Shown here in pieces: positions 1 through 7,711 of a stretch of DNA of 29,034 nucleotides. Source of the stretch: CAYVXE01 sp964455375 (GTDB lineage: Bacteria > Zhuqueibacterota > Zhuqueibacteria > Oceanimicrobiales > Oceanimicrobiaceae); contig CAYVXE010000051.1 in assembly GCA_964455375.1 (NCBI GenBank), positions 1 through 29,034 of the forward strand. The letters run 5' to 3'. The translations under genes and the position numbers were made by a program. Numbering within the stretch: the stretch's first letter is position 1; every line of letters begins with the position of its first letter. Under the pieces are notes generated by a model, which had not been told where the DNA came from, made no database searches, and worked only from the letters and a program-made list of their open reading frames with translations.

Positions 1-1
1 A

Positions 2-187
2 TTCACAAACCTGAATCTAATGACCGGACAAGGTATTGTAAAGATGCCAATTAGGCTTATCATTTCGAATCCGGCGTTTTTGCCGGATGAGAAATCTTTA
101 TTTGCTGGAATCGTTGCAGTTACAGATTTCTCGCCTAAAGAACAGACTCGAAATGACAATTCGGAGGAAGCAGCTGAAAAAACATAG
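2..187 (+). CDS. 3' end of an unidentified protein gene (partial)
   Basis: An open frame enters from the left edge and runs 61 codons to a TAG at 185-187. The peptide is ordinary in composition, with a hydrophobic, beta-like stretch (PIRLIISNPAFLPD) followed by FAGIVAVTDFSP and an acidic, Lys-containing tail. I do not recognise the family. The next gene is convergent, 40 nt away, which fits a real gene end here. No start, domain or motif can be judged from the fragment, so it could also be chance reading frame. Confidence 0.4.
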   Translation, partial: FTNLNLMTGQGIVKMPIRLIISNPAFLPDEKSLFAGIVAVTDFSPKEQTRNDNSEEAAEKT

Positions 188-227
188 ATTTGTGAATTAA
201 TCAGGCTAAAAAGGACTTAACCGAAAG

Positions 228-1082
228 CTACTCAACCAAATTAATCGTTGTTTTAACCGCTTGTGTAATCGGGATGGTCATACTCATCTGCCCGGTAATG
301 GCAGCGGTGGATTCCATATCCATTTGACTTTGAGAAGAAACAAGCAGGCCTTCTTCCGGGGCAAACAAAAACGTTCCGTCAATATCCCCGTCCCCTTCTA
401 TAAAAAATTTCATCCCCTGAATCGCACCGTCGCCTTTCACTTCTATGGACGTAGCAAACTTCACTTTTACACATTGATGACTGTTTTTTTCTTCCGTTCC
501 CAACAGCGTGTATTTAGAGGTGGATTTCATAACCACCGTTCCGCCAAACCGATTCACAGAATCAACATCCGTATTGGTGATAGTCTCACCGGTCTTTATG
601 GGCATTTGCGGTAAATTTTGTAAAATTTCTTGTTGGCTGGTAAACCCCTGGCTGAGAATCGTTGGAAGCTTTATGGTATCAAGTTCCACAGATTTAATTT
701 GATCACCATTATCCGCTAATATTTTTTGGATACGTTTGCCAAGGAGCCCTTCCGGGTTGGTGAAAGTCGTATCGAACATAGCGTTGTACATCCGAATTGA
801 AAAGGATTCATATTCAAGGATGAGGGACAGTTTTCCGTCTTTCGTTCTGCCATTGGACGTCATTTTCACTTTTGCACTGGATTTCGAGGTACTGGAATTT
901 TCCGTTCCTTGTATTTCCTGTGTGGTTTCTGTTTCGGCAGTAAAGGCATATTCGACAGTCTGACTCTTTTTCAATTTGTATTTCAACGTATACGAATCTT
1001 CCCCAACCTTTGCTACGCTAAAAGATGTCATTGCAATTGCGCTAACTAAAATGAGAACTTTTGTGAAATGAAACTTTTTCAT
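228..1082 (-). CDS. Secreted DUF6263-like hypothetical protein
   Basis: This is a 284-residue protein with a clear Sec signal peptide (KK, then a hydrophobic stretch to about residue 23, ending SFSVA). The mature part is rich in Thr, Ser, Lys and beta-strand patterns (YTLKYKLKKSQTVEY near the start, then TGETITNTD and FLFAPEEGLLVSSQSQ). That layout is typical of DUF6263-type envelope proteins found in Bacteroidetes-related bacteria, whose function is unknown to me. No catalytic residues or lipobox Cys are visible. The ATG is preceded by a strong GGAGGAG ribosome site. It lies 21 nt downstream of the M28 peptidase gene on the same strand, so the two are probably co-transcribed. The family name is my recollection of the sequence style and is not a search result. 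Confidence 0.75.
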   Translation of the reverse strand: MKKFHFTKVLILVSAIAMTSFSVAKVGEDSYTLKYKLKKSQTVEYAFTAETETTQEIQGTENSSTSKSSAKVKMTSNGRTKDGKLSLILEYESFSIRMYNAMFDTTFTNPEGLLGKRIQKILADNGDQIKSVELDTIKLPTILSQGFTSQQEILQNLPQMPIKTGETITNTDVDSVNRFGGTVVMKSTSKYTLLGTEEKNSHQCVKVKFATSIEVKGDGAIQGMKFFIEGDGDIDGTFLFAPEEGLLVSSQSQMDMESTAAITGQMSMTIPITQAVKTTINLVE

Positions 1083-1103
1083 TGCTCCTCCGAATTTAAA
1101 TAA

Positions 1104-2669
1104 TTATTTGTCAAGCAGTTTAAACGTGCGGCTGGTATTGGCCGCTTCCCAGGTCGTTCTGTATGCAAGCCGGGCAATCATGGCTATTTTACCTTCATTT
1201 ATTTTGTCTGGATTATCAGATACTTTATGATAATCCTCGTGGGTCATTGTACTGTAAAACAAAATCGGAACCCCTTTGCGGGCAAAGTTGTAATGGTCAC
1301 TGCGCTTGTAAAACTTCTCTCCATTGTATTCCAGCGTCATACCAATAAATTGGTTCTCATGCGTGTTGATAGCATTCAAATCCGGACTTTTTGAAAAACC
1401 GATAATCGTCACTTTGTTGCCTGCATTTCTCCCCAACATGTCCATGTTCAGCATCGCTTTGGTTTCAGCTAACGGCCACAAAGGTTTTTCAGTATAAACT
1501 TTTGAACCGAACAATCCTTTCTCCTCACCTGCAAAAGCAATAAAAATTACCGTCCTTTTTGGCGCCTGACTTTTGCTGAAAGCCTGAGCAATTTCCAGTA
1601 ATGCGGATGTTCCCGAGGCATTGTCGTCGGCGCCGTTATAAATATAATCTTCTCCGGAATGCATTTTCTCAGGGATGAACCCAACATGATCATAGTGCGC
1701 TCCGATAATGACAGCCTGATCTTTCAACTTCGAATCTGAGCCCGGCAGCATTGCAATAACATTTTTTGTCATCTCAGATTCGGTTTTCGTAGATGTTTGC
1801 ATGGATACAGAAACATCGGGAATTGCGAAGGAATGAGGTTTGAGAGAGGAATCAATTGCCCGCTGAATCTCTTTCAAACTATCCACACTGCTAAACACTT
1901 CTTTGATTAATTTTTTCCCGGCGTGAACAACCGGTATTTTTTCGTTCTCCGTCAAAGATAGTGTGTAAGGAACCGCATCATCCGGAATGTTTTCATATAA
2001 AGAGGGCCAGGGAAATCCCCTTGGTCGCAGGGAGCGATGATTTAACGGATCATTTACCAAAACCAGTCCAACCGCCCCATGCGCCACAGCATTTTCGAGC
2101 TTGTTGCTTAAATTGGAGTAAACCGTTTTTTTCTTTCCATCGAACACGGAATTTTCATCCTTCTCACCGGGCTCATGCCGCAACACAAGAACGATCTTGC
2201 CCTTCACATCCACTTGTGCATAATCATCATAGTGATATTCCGGCGCGGTAATACCATAGCCAACAAAAACCAGTGCACCTTTTATGGCTTTATTGGCTGT
2301 AAATTCGAACGGCATAAAGTCCTTTTTTAGCTGGAAATCACGTTCTCCATTTTTATTTTTCAATGTGAAATGATTGGGCGTACCGAGGCGAATCTTATTC
2401 ACCGCAAACGGTTGGAAGTAACTGCCATTTATTGGCTTGAGCCCGTAGGATTTGAATTCATTGGAAATGTAGTCCGCTGCCTTATCGAGATACGGGCTCG
2501 GGGTATTTCTTCCCATTAGAGAATCTGAAGCGAGAAAATCCACATGCCTCCGCACGTCTGCCGGGCGAATGCTTTCAATGGCAGTAGAACGCGGCTCGTC
2601 CGGGAAAAATGGTTTGGCAAAAATCATTACAGGAAGGCTCAGCATTACCAAAGCAGTCATCTTTTTCAT
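1104..2669 (-). CDS. Secreted M28-family zinc aminopeptidase with PA-like insert
   Basis: This is a 521-residue exported metallopeptidase with a signal peptide at residues 1-18 (MKKMTALVM... ending IFAKP). Residues about 125-260 look like the protease-associated (PA) domain that many M28 enzymes insert (GALVFVGYGITAPEY, VKGKIVLVLRHEPG, GAVGLVLVNDP). The catalytic domain follows with all the expected elements: GAHYDHVG (H325 as Zn ligand, D327 catalytic), NGADDNASG (D348 bridging the two metals), AFAGEEKGLFGS (E382 as general base, E383 as ligand), NMDMLGR (D410) and EDYHKVSD (H481). It should therefore be an active di-zinc exopeptidase acting in the periplasm or outside the cell. A GAGGG lies about 10 nt before the ATG. 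The DUF6263-like gene follows 21 nt downstream and may share its transcript. The ligand numbering is by alignment in my head to Streptomyces aminopeptidase. Confidence 0.92.
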   Translation of the reverse strand: MKKMTALVMLSLPVMIFAKPFFPDEPRSTAIESIRPADVRRHVDFLASDSLMGRNTPSPYLDKAADYISNEFKSYGLKPINGSYFQPFAVNKIRLGTPNHFTLKNKNGERDFQLKKDFMPFEFTANKAIKGALVFVGYGITAPEYHYDDYAQVDVKGKIVLVLRHEPGEKDENSVFDGKKKTVYSNLSNKLENAVAHGAVGLVLVNDPLNHRSLRPRGFPWPSLYENIPDDAVPYTLSLTENEKIPVVHAGKKLIKEVFSSVDSLKEIQRAIDSSLKPHSFAIPDVSVSMQTSTKTESEMTKNVIAMLPGSDSKLKDQAVIIGAHYDHVGFIPEKMHSGEDYIYNGADDNASGTSALLEIAQAFSKSQAPKRTVIFIAFAGEEKGLFGSKVYTEKPLWPLAETKAMLNMDMLGRNAGNKVTIIGFSKSPDLNAINTHENQFIGMTLEYNGEKFYKRSDHYNFARKGVPILFYSTMTHEDYHKVSDNPDKINEGKIAMIARLAYRTTWEAANTSRTFKLLDK

Positions 2670-2794
2670 AGAGAAATGCCCTCGTTTTCATTTAAAAAGT
2701 GAGATGAATTGTACGTCTGATTTTCAATCTTAGCTTTATTCCACGAATTACTATAAGAATTTATGAACTTACTTACTAACAAATTGTATTGTTT

Positions 2795-3223
2795 TTAAAG
2801 TGCCGTTGTACGAAGACGGTTTCGGATCATGAAGTAGCTTATCCAGCCTATCAGACCTATTATTCCTGATATGACTGCACCTTCGGGATATTTAGACCAA
2901 AGCCAATGAACACCCTCGATTTCAGACCGTGAAACGTCTCCAAAAGAAAATGGTAATGCGGTAAAGAAAATAGCGATGACTAAAAAAATGGTTCGAAACC
3001 TGAGCAGTCTTTTTGTTTTTCTTAAAGTAATCATTTCATCCTCCGGTTTTAATGATATGGGAATATCTTCAGGTAATTTTTTTGTTGAATATTTCTGCAT
3101 TTTTATGGCAAATTCCGGATGTTTATTAAAATAAGATTTGACTAGAGTCTTTGTCTCTTCACTAGCTTCATCAGCAAAATAAAGAGGCAATAGATCCATA
3201 ATAACGTTATCTGTGACTTTCAT
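2795..3223 (-). CDS. Membrane anti-sigma factor (putative)
   Basis: This 142-residue protein overlaps the end of the ECF sigma gene by 17 nt. That arrangement is the usual one for a cognate anti-sigma factor. The N-terminus (NVIMDLLPLYFADEASEET, followed by VKSYFNKHPEF) matches the helical layout of the anti-sigma domain. It lacks the His-x3-Cys-x2-Cys zinc motif, so it would be a zinc-less member. Two hydrophobic helices follow: about residues 76-95 (TIFLVIAIFFTALPF) and about 114-133 (ISGIIGLIGWISYF). The sigma-binding N-terminus would be cytoplasmic, with only a short loop between the helices to sense signals. The function is inferred mainly from context; membrane topology is clear. Confidence 0.75.
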   Translation of the reverse strand: MKVTDNVIMDLLPLYFADEASEETKTLVKSYFNKHPEFAIKMQKYSTKKLPEDIPISLKPEDEMITLRKTKRLLRFRTIFLVIAIFFTALPFSFGDVSRSEIEGVHWLWSKYPEGAVISGIIGLIGWISYFMIRNRLRTTAL

Positions 3224-3737
3224 TGAAATTTTCCTCCTTAATTGAAGTAATTGATGCTAACCGGAGTCTGCCTCGATGAATTTTAACTTTGATAGCGGGG
3301 ACTGATAAACCGAGCACTCGGGCTATTTCTTGATACGAAAGATCCTCATAAGCTCTCATAATTAAAGCGGCTCGGTCAACCTCGGGTAACATTTGTAGAG
3401 CCGTTAAAACATTCTGAAGTTCTGAACGGGTTTCGGCTAAAGCGTCCGGTCTTGGAGCAGGATCAATCATATTAGCATCCAATTCAACCATCTGTTTTGG
3501 GCTACGTTGTCTTTGCAAAAATAAATTTCGCGCAATGGTAAACAGATAGGCTTTTACTGTTTCAACTATTATATCATTCTTTGCAGTCCAGAGCCGGATA
3601 AAAGTCTCAGAAGTAATATCTTTGGCTTCGTCAGAGTTACCGCAAAGCCAAAATGAGAACCGATAAACATCCTGCGCATAGCGCTGGTAAATATTATTAA
3701 AGCTGATAACGGATTCATTCATATCTATACTATCCAT
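3207..3737 (-). CDS. ECF-family RNA polymerase sigma factor
   Basis: This is a 176-residue sigma-70 ECF protein. Region 2 is recognisable from about residue 15 to 80 (IYQRYAQDVYRFSFWLCG, ITSETFIRLW, AYLFTIARNLFL). Region 4 with its helix-turn-helix lies in the C-terminal third (MLPEVDRAALIMRAYEDLS, YQEIARVLGLSVPAIKVKIHRG). There is no extra C-terminal domain. I start it at the ATG at 3737; an in-frame TTG two codons upstream and an ATG five codons downstream are possible, and none has a convincing ribosome site. Its stop lies inside the start of the anti-sigma gene, which implies translational coupling. It directs RNA polymerase to an envelope- or stress-type regulon that cannot be named from sequence. 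No strong autoregulatory promoter could be identified upstream. Confidence 0.93.
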   Translation of the reverse strand: MDSIDMNESVISFNNIYQRYAQDVYRFSFWLCGNSDEAKDITSETFIRLWTAKNDIIVETVKAYLFTIARNLFLQRQRSPKQMVELDANMIDPAPRPDALAETRSELQNVLTALQMLPEVDRAALIMRAYEDLSYQEIARVLGLSVPAIKVKIHRGRLRLASITSIKEENFNESHR

Positions 3738-4082
3738 GAACAACGGAAAGGTTACAATTTATTTTCTTATTATATGGATGTTATTTGAAACGGGGTAATA
3801 TGAGAAGGGATGCTCTCTTCCTATATTTATCAATCCGTTTCCATGAAAGGGCAAGACTCATTAGCTGTGAACTGGTGTTGTAACTACTAACTGTTTGTTT
3901 TTTTCTTCTTAGTAAGCGATCTAACGCAAAAGTTGTGGGGCAGCCATTAAAGAGAATCTTTGAAAAACGAGATGAACTTAATAATCTGCAAATTCTTAAA
4001 ACCGCGCCCATTAATGATGGTCCGCTCGAATTGAGTCGACAGACAAAAATGTTAAAAAAACTCATTGCCTTGAGCACATACC
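3738..4082. other. Gap without a convincing gene; possible decayed coding remnant
   Basis: This 345-nt stretch separates the end of the FAD reductase gene from the ECF sigma gene. A minus-strand frame stays open from 4140 to 3781, but its translation is Ser/Arg/Leu-rich and unlike a folded protein. On the plus strand, the frame from 3884 to a TAG at 4100-4102 has a better residue mix (PLKRIFEKRDELNNLQILK, LSRQTKMLKKLIALSTYP). It has no good start codon or ribosome site and runs into the reductase gene end. It may be an old gene fragment. I see no promoter, terminator or RNA that I could defend. Confidence 0.35.
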
Positions 4083-5210
4083 CTACAGGACTGCCCGCAT
4101 AGTCAATGTAACCAGTGGCGAAATACGAGAACCAATCCAAACAGATCGGTCAGCTAACCAGTGGTTTTGTAAAATGGGCGAAAATACTCGGTTCACCCCA
4201 AAACAGGTGTGGTTTTGTGGTAACTTGAAATCGGCTTCATGGTTAAACAATTGCAATAATCTATGCGCCAGATTTATCCCATCCCTTAAAGCAAAGTAAA
4301 CACCCTCGCCGGTAAATGGTTCAACTGTTTGCCGGGCATCGCCTATCAGGAATGCATTTTTTGAGCGGATATGACGAGTTACAGGGTTAATGGGAAAAGA
4401 GGTTAATATCATACCGACCGGTTTAATCTGCGAAAAACTTTCCCGGAATAATGAACTTTTTAAAAGAGTGGTATCAGCGAATAACGCAAAATCCGCATGA
4501 GCAAGCTGAGCTAGTTCCGGGGTTGTAACCATGGCGATATTGGCATGGTTTTGATCCACATTCACCAAACCAAAGTACCCTGAATCCATTAAAAACAATT
4601 CCAGACATGAAGCCAGACCGGCCTGATAACCCGTATGCCATTGCACCCCCACACGTTGACGACGGTGATTCGATTTTCTGCTCGTATCAGCAGACAGTTT
4701 TTGGGCAACAAATGAATTTCTGCCATCAGCACCAATTAAAAAATCTGCGGTGACAGTTTCAGTCATTCCCGAATCCAGTCGTTTCACGTCAACGGACCAC
4801 TTGTCCCGTCGATAAATATCCAGAACCCGGGTTCGTTCCCAAACACATACGTTACAGTTTTTTGCGTGCTGTAATAAAAGGGCATCAAAAACCTTCCTTT
4901 TAATGGCAAAAAAGGGATTTTGCGGGCGGGTTTTAACCGGTACTGTAAGCGAAATGCCCTGACGGTTGGTTACCCTAATTCGGTCAATGATGGATAAATT
5001 CTTGTCTCTTACTTTGCCATCAAGGCCTAACAATTCCAATAAACACCAGACTTTCGGATTGATACTATCGCCACAGATTTTTTCCCGCGGAAACCGCTCC
5101 TTTTCACATAACAGAATTTTAAGTCCCGCTCTTCCTAAAATTGTGGCACAAGCGCTGCCTGCAGGACCGCCACCAACGATAATCACATCAAATAGGGCGT
5201 TATCGCTCAC
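4083..5210 (-). CDS. FAD-dependent oxidoreductase (geranylgeranyl reductase/UbiH-like)
   Basis: This is a 375-residue flavoprotein of the geranylgeranyl-reductase/halogenase-type monooxygenase superfamily. The FAD-binding Rossmann motif is at the N-terminus (DVIIVGGGPAGSACA, residues 9-22). The family Cys-Gly-Asp element follows (KICGDSINP, 45-52). The central GADGRNS (160-166) and the second FAD motif (FLIGDARQTVEPFTGEG, 287-303) are both intact. It likely reduces or hydroxylates a lipid or polyketide intermediate. The start is GTG, sharing four bases with the stop of the ketosynthase gene (GTGA), so translation is coupled. It is the last gene of the four-gene operon. It is slightly short at the C-terminus compared with many relatives (380-420), but ends after a natural-looking helix. 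The substrate is unknown. Confidence 0.88.
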   Translation of the reverse strand: MSDNALFDVIIVGGGPAGSACATILGRAGLKILLCEKERFPREKICGDSINPKVWCLLELLGLDGKVRDKNLSIIDRIRVTNRQGISLTVPVKTRPQNPFFAIKRKVFDALLLQHAKNCNVCVWERTRVLDIYRRDKWSVDVKRLDSGMTETVTADFLIGADGRNSFVAQKLSADTSRKSNHRRQRVGVQWHTGYQAGLASCLELFLMDSGYFGLVNVDQNHANIAMVTTPELAQLAHADFALFADTTLLKSSLFRESFSQIKPVGMILTSFPINPVTRHIRSKNAFLIGDARQTVEPFTGEGVYFALRDGINLAHRLLQLFNHEADFKLPQNHTCFGVNRVFSPILQNHWLADRSVWIGSRISPLVTLTMRAVL

Positions 5211-6448
5211 GATTTGTACCTGCCGAGAACAAGTGCAGAATTAATGCCGCCGAAGCCAAAGGAATTCGATAGAATATAGCTGACTTCTGCTGCCCTGCCT
5301 GCATTTGGTACATAATCCAAATCACATTCCGGATCAGCATCGTGATAATTTATGGTGGGTGGAATGAAGTTGTGGGCGAAAATTTGAGTGCAGATGGCTG
5401 CTTCAACTGCCCCCGATGCACCCAAAGCATGACCGTGCATAGACTTGGTACTGCTTACAGGAACCGCAGCAGCTTGCGCGCCAAATACTTTTTTAATCGC
5501 CAGTGTTTCAAATTTATCATTAAGAGAGGTTGAACTGCCATGGGCATTGATATACCCAATATCACCCGTTTGGAGCCCGGCCTGTTTTATGGCATCGGAC
5601 ATACAACGCGCGGTGGATTCTGTGTCAGGACGTGGTACGACCATGTGGTACGCATCGTTGTTACAAGCGTATCCCAGCACCTCACAATAGATAGGCGCAT
5701 TCCGTCGCAGCGCATGTTCTAATTCTTCCAAAACCAATACTGCCGAGGCCTCACTCATGACAAAACCATCCCTTTGTTTGTCAAACGGTCGGCAAGCGGT
5801 ATTTGGATCAGGGTTCGCCGACATCGCACGAATGACGGTAAACGCGGTGAATGTGAGTTCAAATAACGGCGCTTCCGCACCGCCCGTAATCATGACGTCG
5901 GCGTAACCATCGCGGATGTAGCGAAAACCCTCACCAATCGCAATGGTGCCGGAGGAACAACTGTTTGAGTTCGCATTGCTGGGTCCGCTAAATCCGTAAC
6001 GGATGGCAATATTGCTGGTGCTGGCGCCACCAAAAACAATCAAAGCCAGACTGGTGTCGACGGCGCGAATGCCGTTCTGCAGAAAAGCTTTATGCTGCTT
6101 TTCGGCACCGGCCACACCGCCCAATGCCGAGCCGATCGTTACACCGATGCGACTATTGGGTTGTTTCTGGTCATAAGGGAGTCCGGCGTCCTGCAAAGCC
6201 AAACTGGTCGCGGCAAGGGCGAATTGCGCGAACCGATCCATTCTTCTAATCAATTTTGTGTCGAAAAACGCTTGCGGATCAAAATCATAAATTTCACCTG
6301 CAACCACTGTTCGCATTTGCGAGGTATCAAAACTGCGGATCTGTTTAATCCCGGATTTACCGGAGCGGGCACCCTGCCATAAGCCATCTTTACCATGTCC
6401 GATTGGCGTAATGGCGCCAACGCCGGTTATCACAACTCGTCTATTCAT
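5207..6448 (-). CDS. Beta-ketoacyl-ACP synthase, FabF/KAS II-like
   Basis: This is a 413-residue condensing enzyme. The N-terminus RRVVITGVGAITPIG is typical of KAS II. The catalytic triad is complete: Cys164 in NSNSCSSGT, His303 in NAHGSSTSLND and His340 in TKSMHGHALGASG, almost the same numbering as E. coli FabF. The terminal SNSFGFGGINSALVL motif is also present. It catalyses decarboxylative condensation of a malonyl-ACP with an acyl chain. A GGAGAAGG precedes the ATG inside the upstream gene, and the start overlaps it by 8 nt. It sits between a cyclase-like gene and an FAD reductase and is not near fabD, fabG or acpP. It is therefore more likely a dedicated pathway ketosynthase than the housekeeping FabF. 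No partner chain-length factor or ACP is in the window. Confidence 0.93.
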   Translation of the reverse strand: MNRRVVITGVGAITPIGHGKDGLWQGARSGKSGIKQIRSFDTSQMRTVVAGEIYDFDPQAFFDTKLIRRMDRFAQFALAATSLALQDAGLPYDQKQPNSRIGVTIGSALGGVAGAEKQHKAFLQNGIRAVDTSLALIVFGGASTSNIAIRYGFSGPSNANSNSCSSGTIAIGEGFRYIRDGYADVMITGGAEAPLFELTFTAFTVIRAMSANPDPNTACRPFDKQRDGFVMSEASAVLVLEELEHALRRNAPIYCEVLGYACNNDAYHMVVPRPDTESTARCMSDAIKQAGLQTGDIGYINAHGSSTSLNDKFETLAIKKVFGAQAAAVPVSSTKSMHGHALGASGAVEAAICTQIFAHNFIPPTINYHDADPECDLDYVPNAGRAAEVSYILSNSFGFGGINSALVLGRYKS

Positions 6449-6887
6449 GAGCCTTCTCCGCGTATTTCTTCATGTGGATTAACGTTTGATTGGCGACGTA
6501 ATGAATGAAAAATTTGCCAATGATAATATCAGTCAAAATATAACCAAGCAACGGGATGGATGTTGGCAACTCATGCCTGATTTTGACATTCGTACCTGCG
6601 GCTACAGGTAAAAATGTCCAGACAACCCGCATGTTTTTAGTAAATGCTTTCAGATGGTGAAAACGAATCTCCATCTTCTCCTGATCGATTTCCAATTCCG
6701 AAGTCCATTTTATGCGAATCCAACTGCGCTTTGCAGCCATTTGAACGATGTTCTTTGCCGGTGACTTTTCAATGTAACGTACCCAGCGATAGTGCGGTAA
6801 AATTTCAGGCCACCGCGATAAATCCGCTGCAATCTTAAAGATTTTCTCTGCGGGAGCCTGCATGATGATTGAATTTTCACTATTCAT
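6441..6887 (-). CDS. SRPBCC-superfamily protein (polyketide cyclase/aromatase-like)
   Basis: This 148-residue single-domain protein of the START/Bet v1-like helix-grip fold starts SIIMQAPAEKIFKIAADLSR and WPEILPHYRWV, the usual opening of coenzyme-Q-binding and polyketide-cyclase proteins. Beta strands follow (IRIKWTSELEID, MRVVWTFLPV, GTNVKIRHEL), ending with a long amphipathic helix (residues 120-148). Such proteins bind a hydrophobic ligand and, in polyketide clusters, steer ring closure or dehydration. It overlaps both neighbours by 8 nt (methyltransferase upstream, ketosynthase downstream), so it is translationally coupled to both. An AGGGGAA precedes the start. The ligand and any catalytic activity are not visible from the sequence. 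Confidence 0.85.
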   Translation of the reverse strand: MNSENSIIMQAPAEKIFKIAADLSRWPEILPHYRWVRYIEKSPAKNIVQMAAKRSWIRIKWTSELEIDQEKMEIRFHHLKAFTKNMRVVWTFLPVAAGTNVKIRHELPTSIPLLGYILTDIIIGKFFIHYVANQTLIHMKKYAEKAHE

Positions 6888-7605
6888 TCATTTCCCCTGT
6901 TAATATGAGTCTGAAAAACAAATGCCTTTTAATTGAATATTTATGAATATCTGCCTGCCCGGCTAAGCTATCAAGTTCTTTTGGTGTAAATCCCCGAAGT
7001 ATGGAAATATAAGCGTCGTGATGTGTCATGGGATTACGGGTCGTTAAATGCGTGTATGCCCAGACTGTCCATGCTGCTAAACGTGTGCGGTTCAAGTCGT
7101 TTACAATAAACCCGACCCGACTCAGGCGTTTCATTTCTTTAAGAATATGCACAGCTTGTTCCAATGAAAAATGATGCAGAGTCAGAGAGCAAAGTACAAT
7201 ATCAAAATTTTGTGACACATAGTCAAGATTGAGTATATCTTTTTGTTGGAGTTTAATATTTTCAAAGGATTCGGTTTGTTCACGGGCAATTTTCAGAACT
7301 TGTGGATTGTAATCTATGGCGGTGATTTCAACATGACGGCCGACTTTTTTCGCCAGATGGACGAGGGCCAGGGGATGGTCTGCTGAACCGGTGGCCAGAT
7401 CCAAAATTTCGATTTTTTTGTGGCGGTCCATTTGTTTGATCAATCGCAATAAATACGGTTTTACAGACCTAAGACCACCGAAATACTTGTTGATTGTTCG
7501 CAAATTTTTTAAATTTTCACGAAGCATATCCATCTGGTTGTCCGTGCGATCTATCATTTCGATAATATCAGGATTAAACCGACGTTCAGGAATAATTAGA
7601 GACAT
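6880..7605 (-). CDS. Class I SAM-dependent methyltransferase
   Basis: This is a 241-residue methyltransferase and the first gene of the operon. Motif I reads EILDLATGSADHPLAL (residues 66-81); the second glycine of the usual DxGxGxG is replaced by Ser-Ala, a tolerated variant. The acidic end of strand 2 (ITAIDYNPQVLKIA), motif II/post-I (NFDIVLCSLTLHHF) and post-motif elements follow. Its start (RTINKYFGGLRSVKPYLL) resembles methyltransferases found next to polyketide-synthase genes. It likely O- or C-methylates the product of the ketosynthase pathway. Its stop overlaps the SRPBCC start. It is divergent from the TPR gene across a 106-nt AT-rich promoter region. No ribosome site is evident. 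Confidence 0.88.
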   Translation of the reverse strand: MSLIIPERRFNPDIIEMIDRTDNQMDMLRENLKNLRTINKYFGGLRSVKPYLLRLIKQMDRHKKIEILDLATGSADHPLALVHLAKKVGRHVEITAIDYNPQVLKIAREQTESFENIKLQQKDILNLDYVSQNFDIVLCSLTLHHFSLEQAVHILKEMKRLSRVGFIVNDLNRTRLAAWTVWAYTHLTTRNPMTHHDAYISILRGFTPKELDSLAGQADIHKYSIKRHLFFRLILTGEMNE

Positions 7606-7711
7606 AAATTATAAACAGAAAAATTATAAAAGACTGGAAATATTTGATAGTATAGATTAAATTAGAACATCAGATTACAAAAACAATATATGCACAAATA
7701 ATTTAATTACA
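7606..7711. promoter_or_regulatory. Divergent intergenic promoter region
   Basis: This very AT-rich 106-nt stretch lies between the methyltransferase start (minus strand) and the TPR start (plus strand). It must hold the promoter of the four-gene biosynthetic operon and probably that of the TPR gene. Several TATAAT-like words are present, but none can be picked out with confidence, and neither start has a purine-rich ribosome site. Confidence 0.45.

Noticed and set aside
3781..4140. 119-residue minus-strand frame overlapping the FAD reductase end
   Set aside because: Ser/Arg/Leu-rich, no domain pattern, no ribosome site; the reductase frame over the shared part is clearly the real one.
5136..5151. 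TGGCAC-AAGCG-CTGC on the plus strand, resembling a sigma-54 promoter
   Set aside because: Lies inside the FAD reductase coding sequence on the opposite strand, points at no gene, and misses the first T of TTGC.
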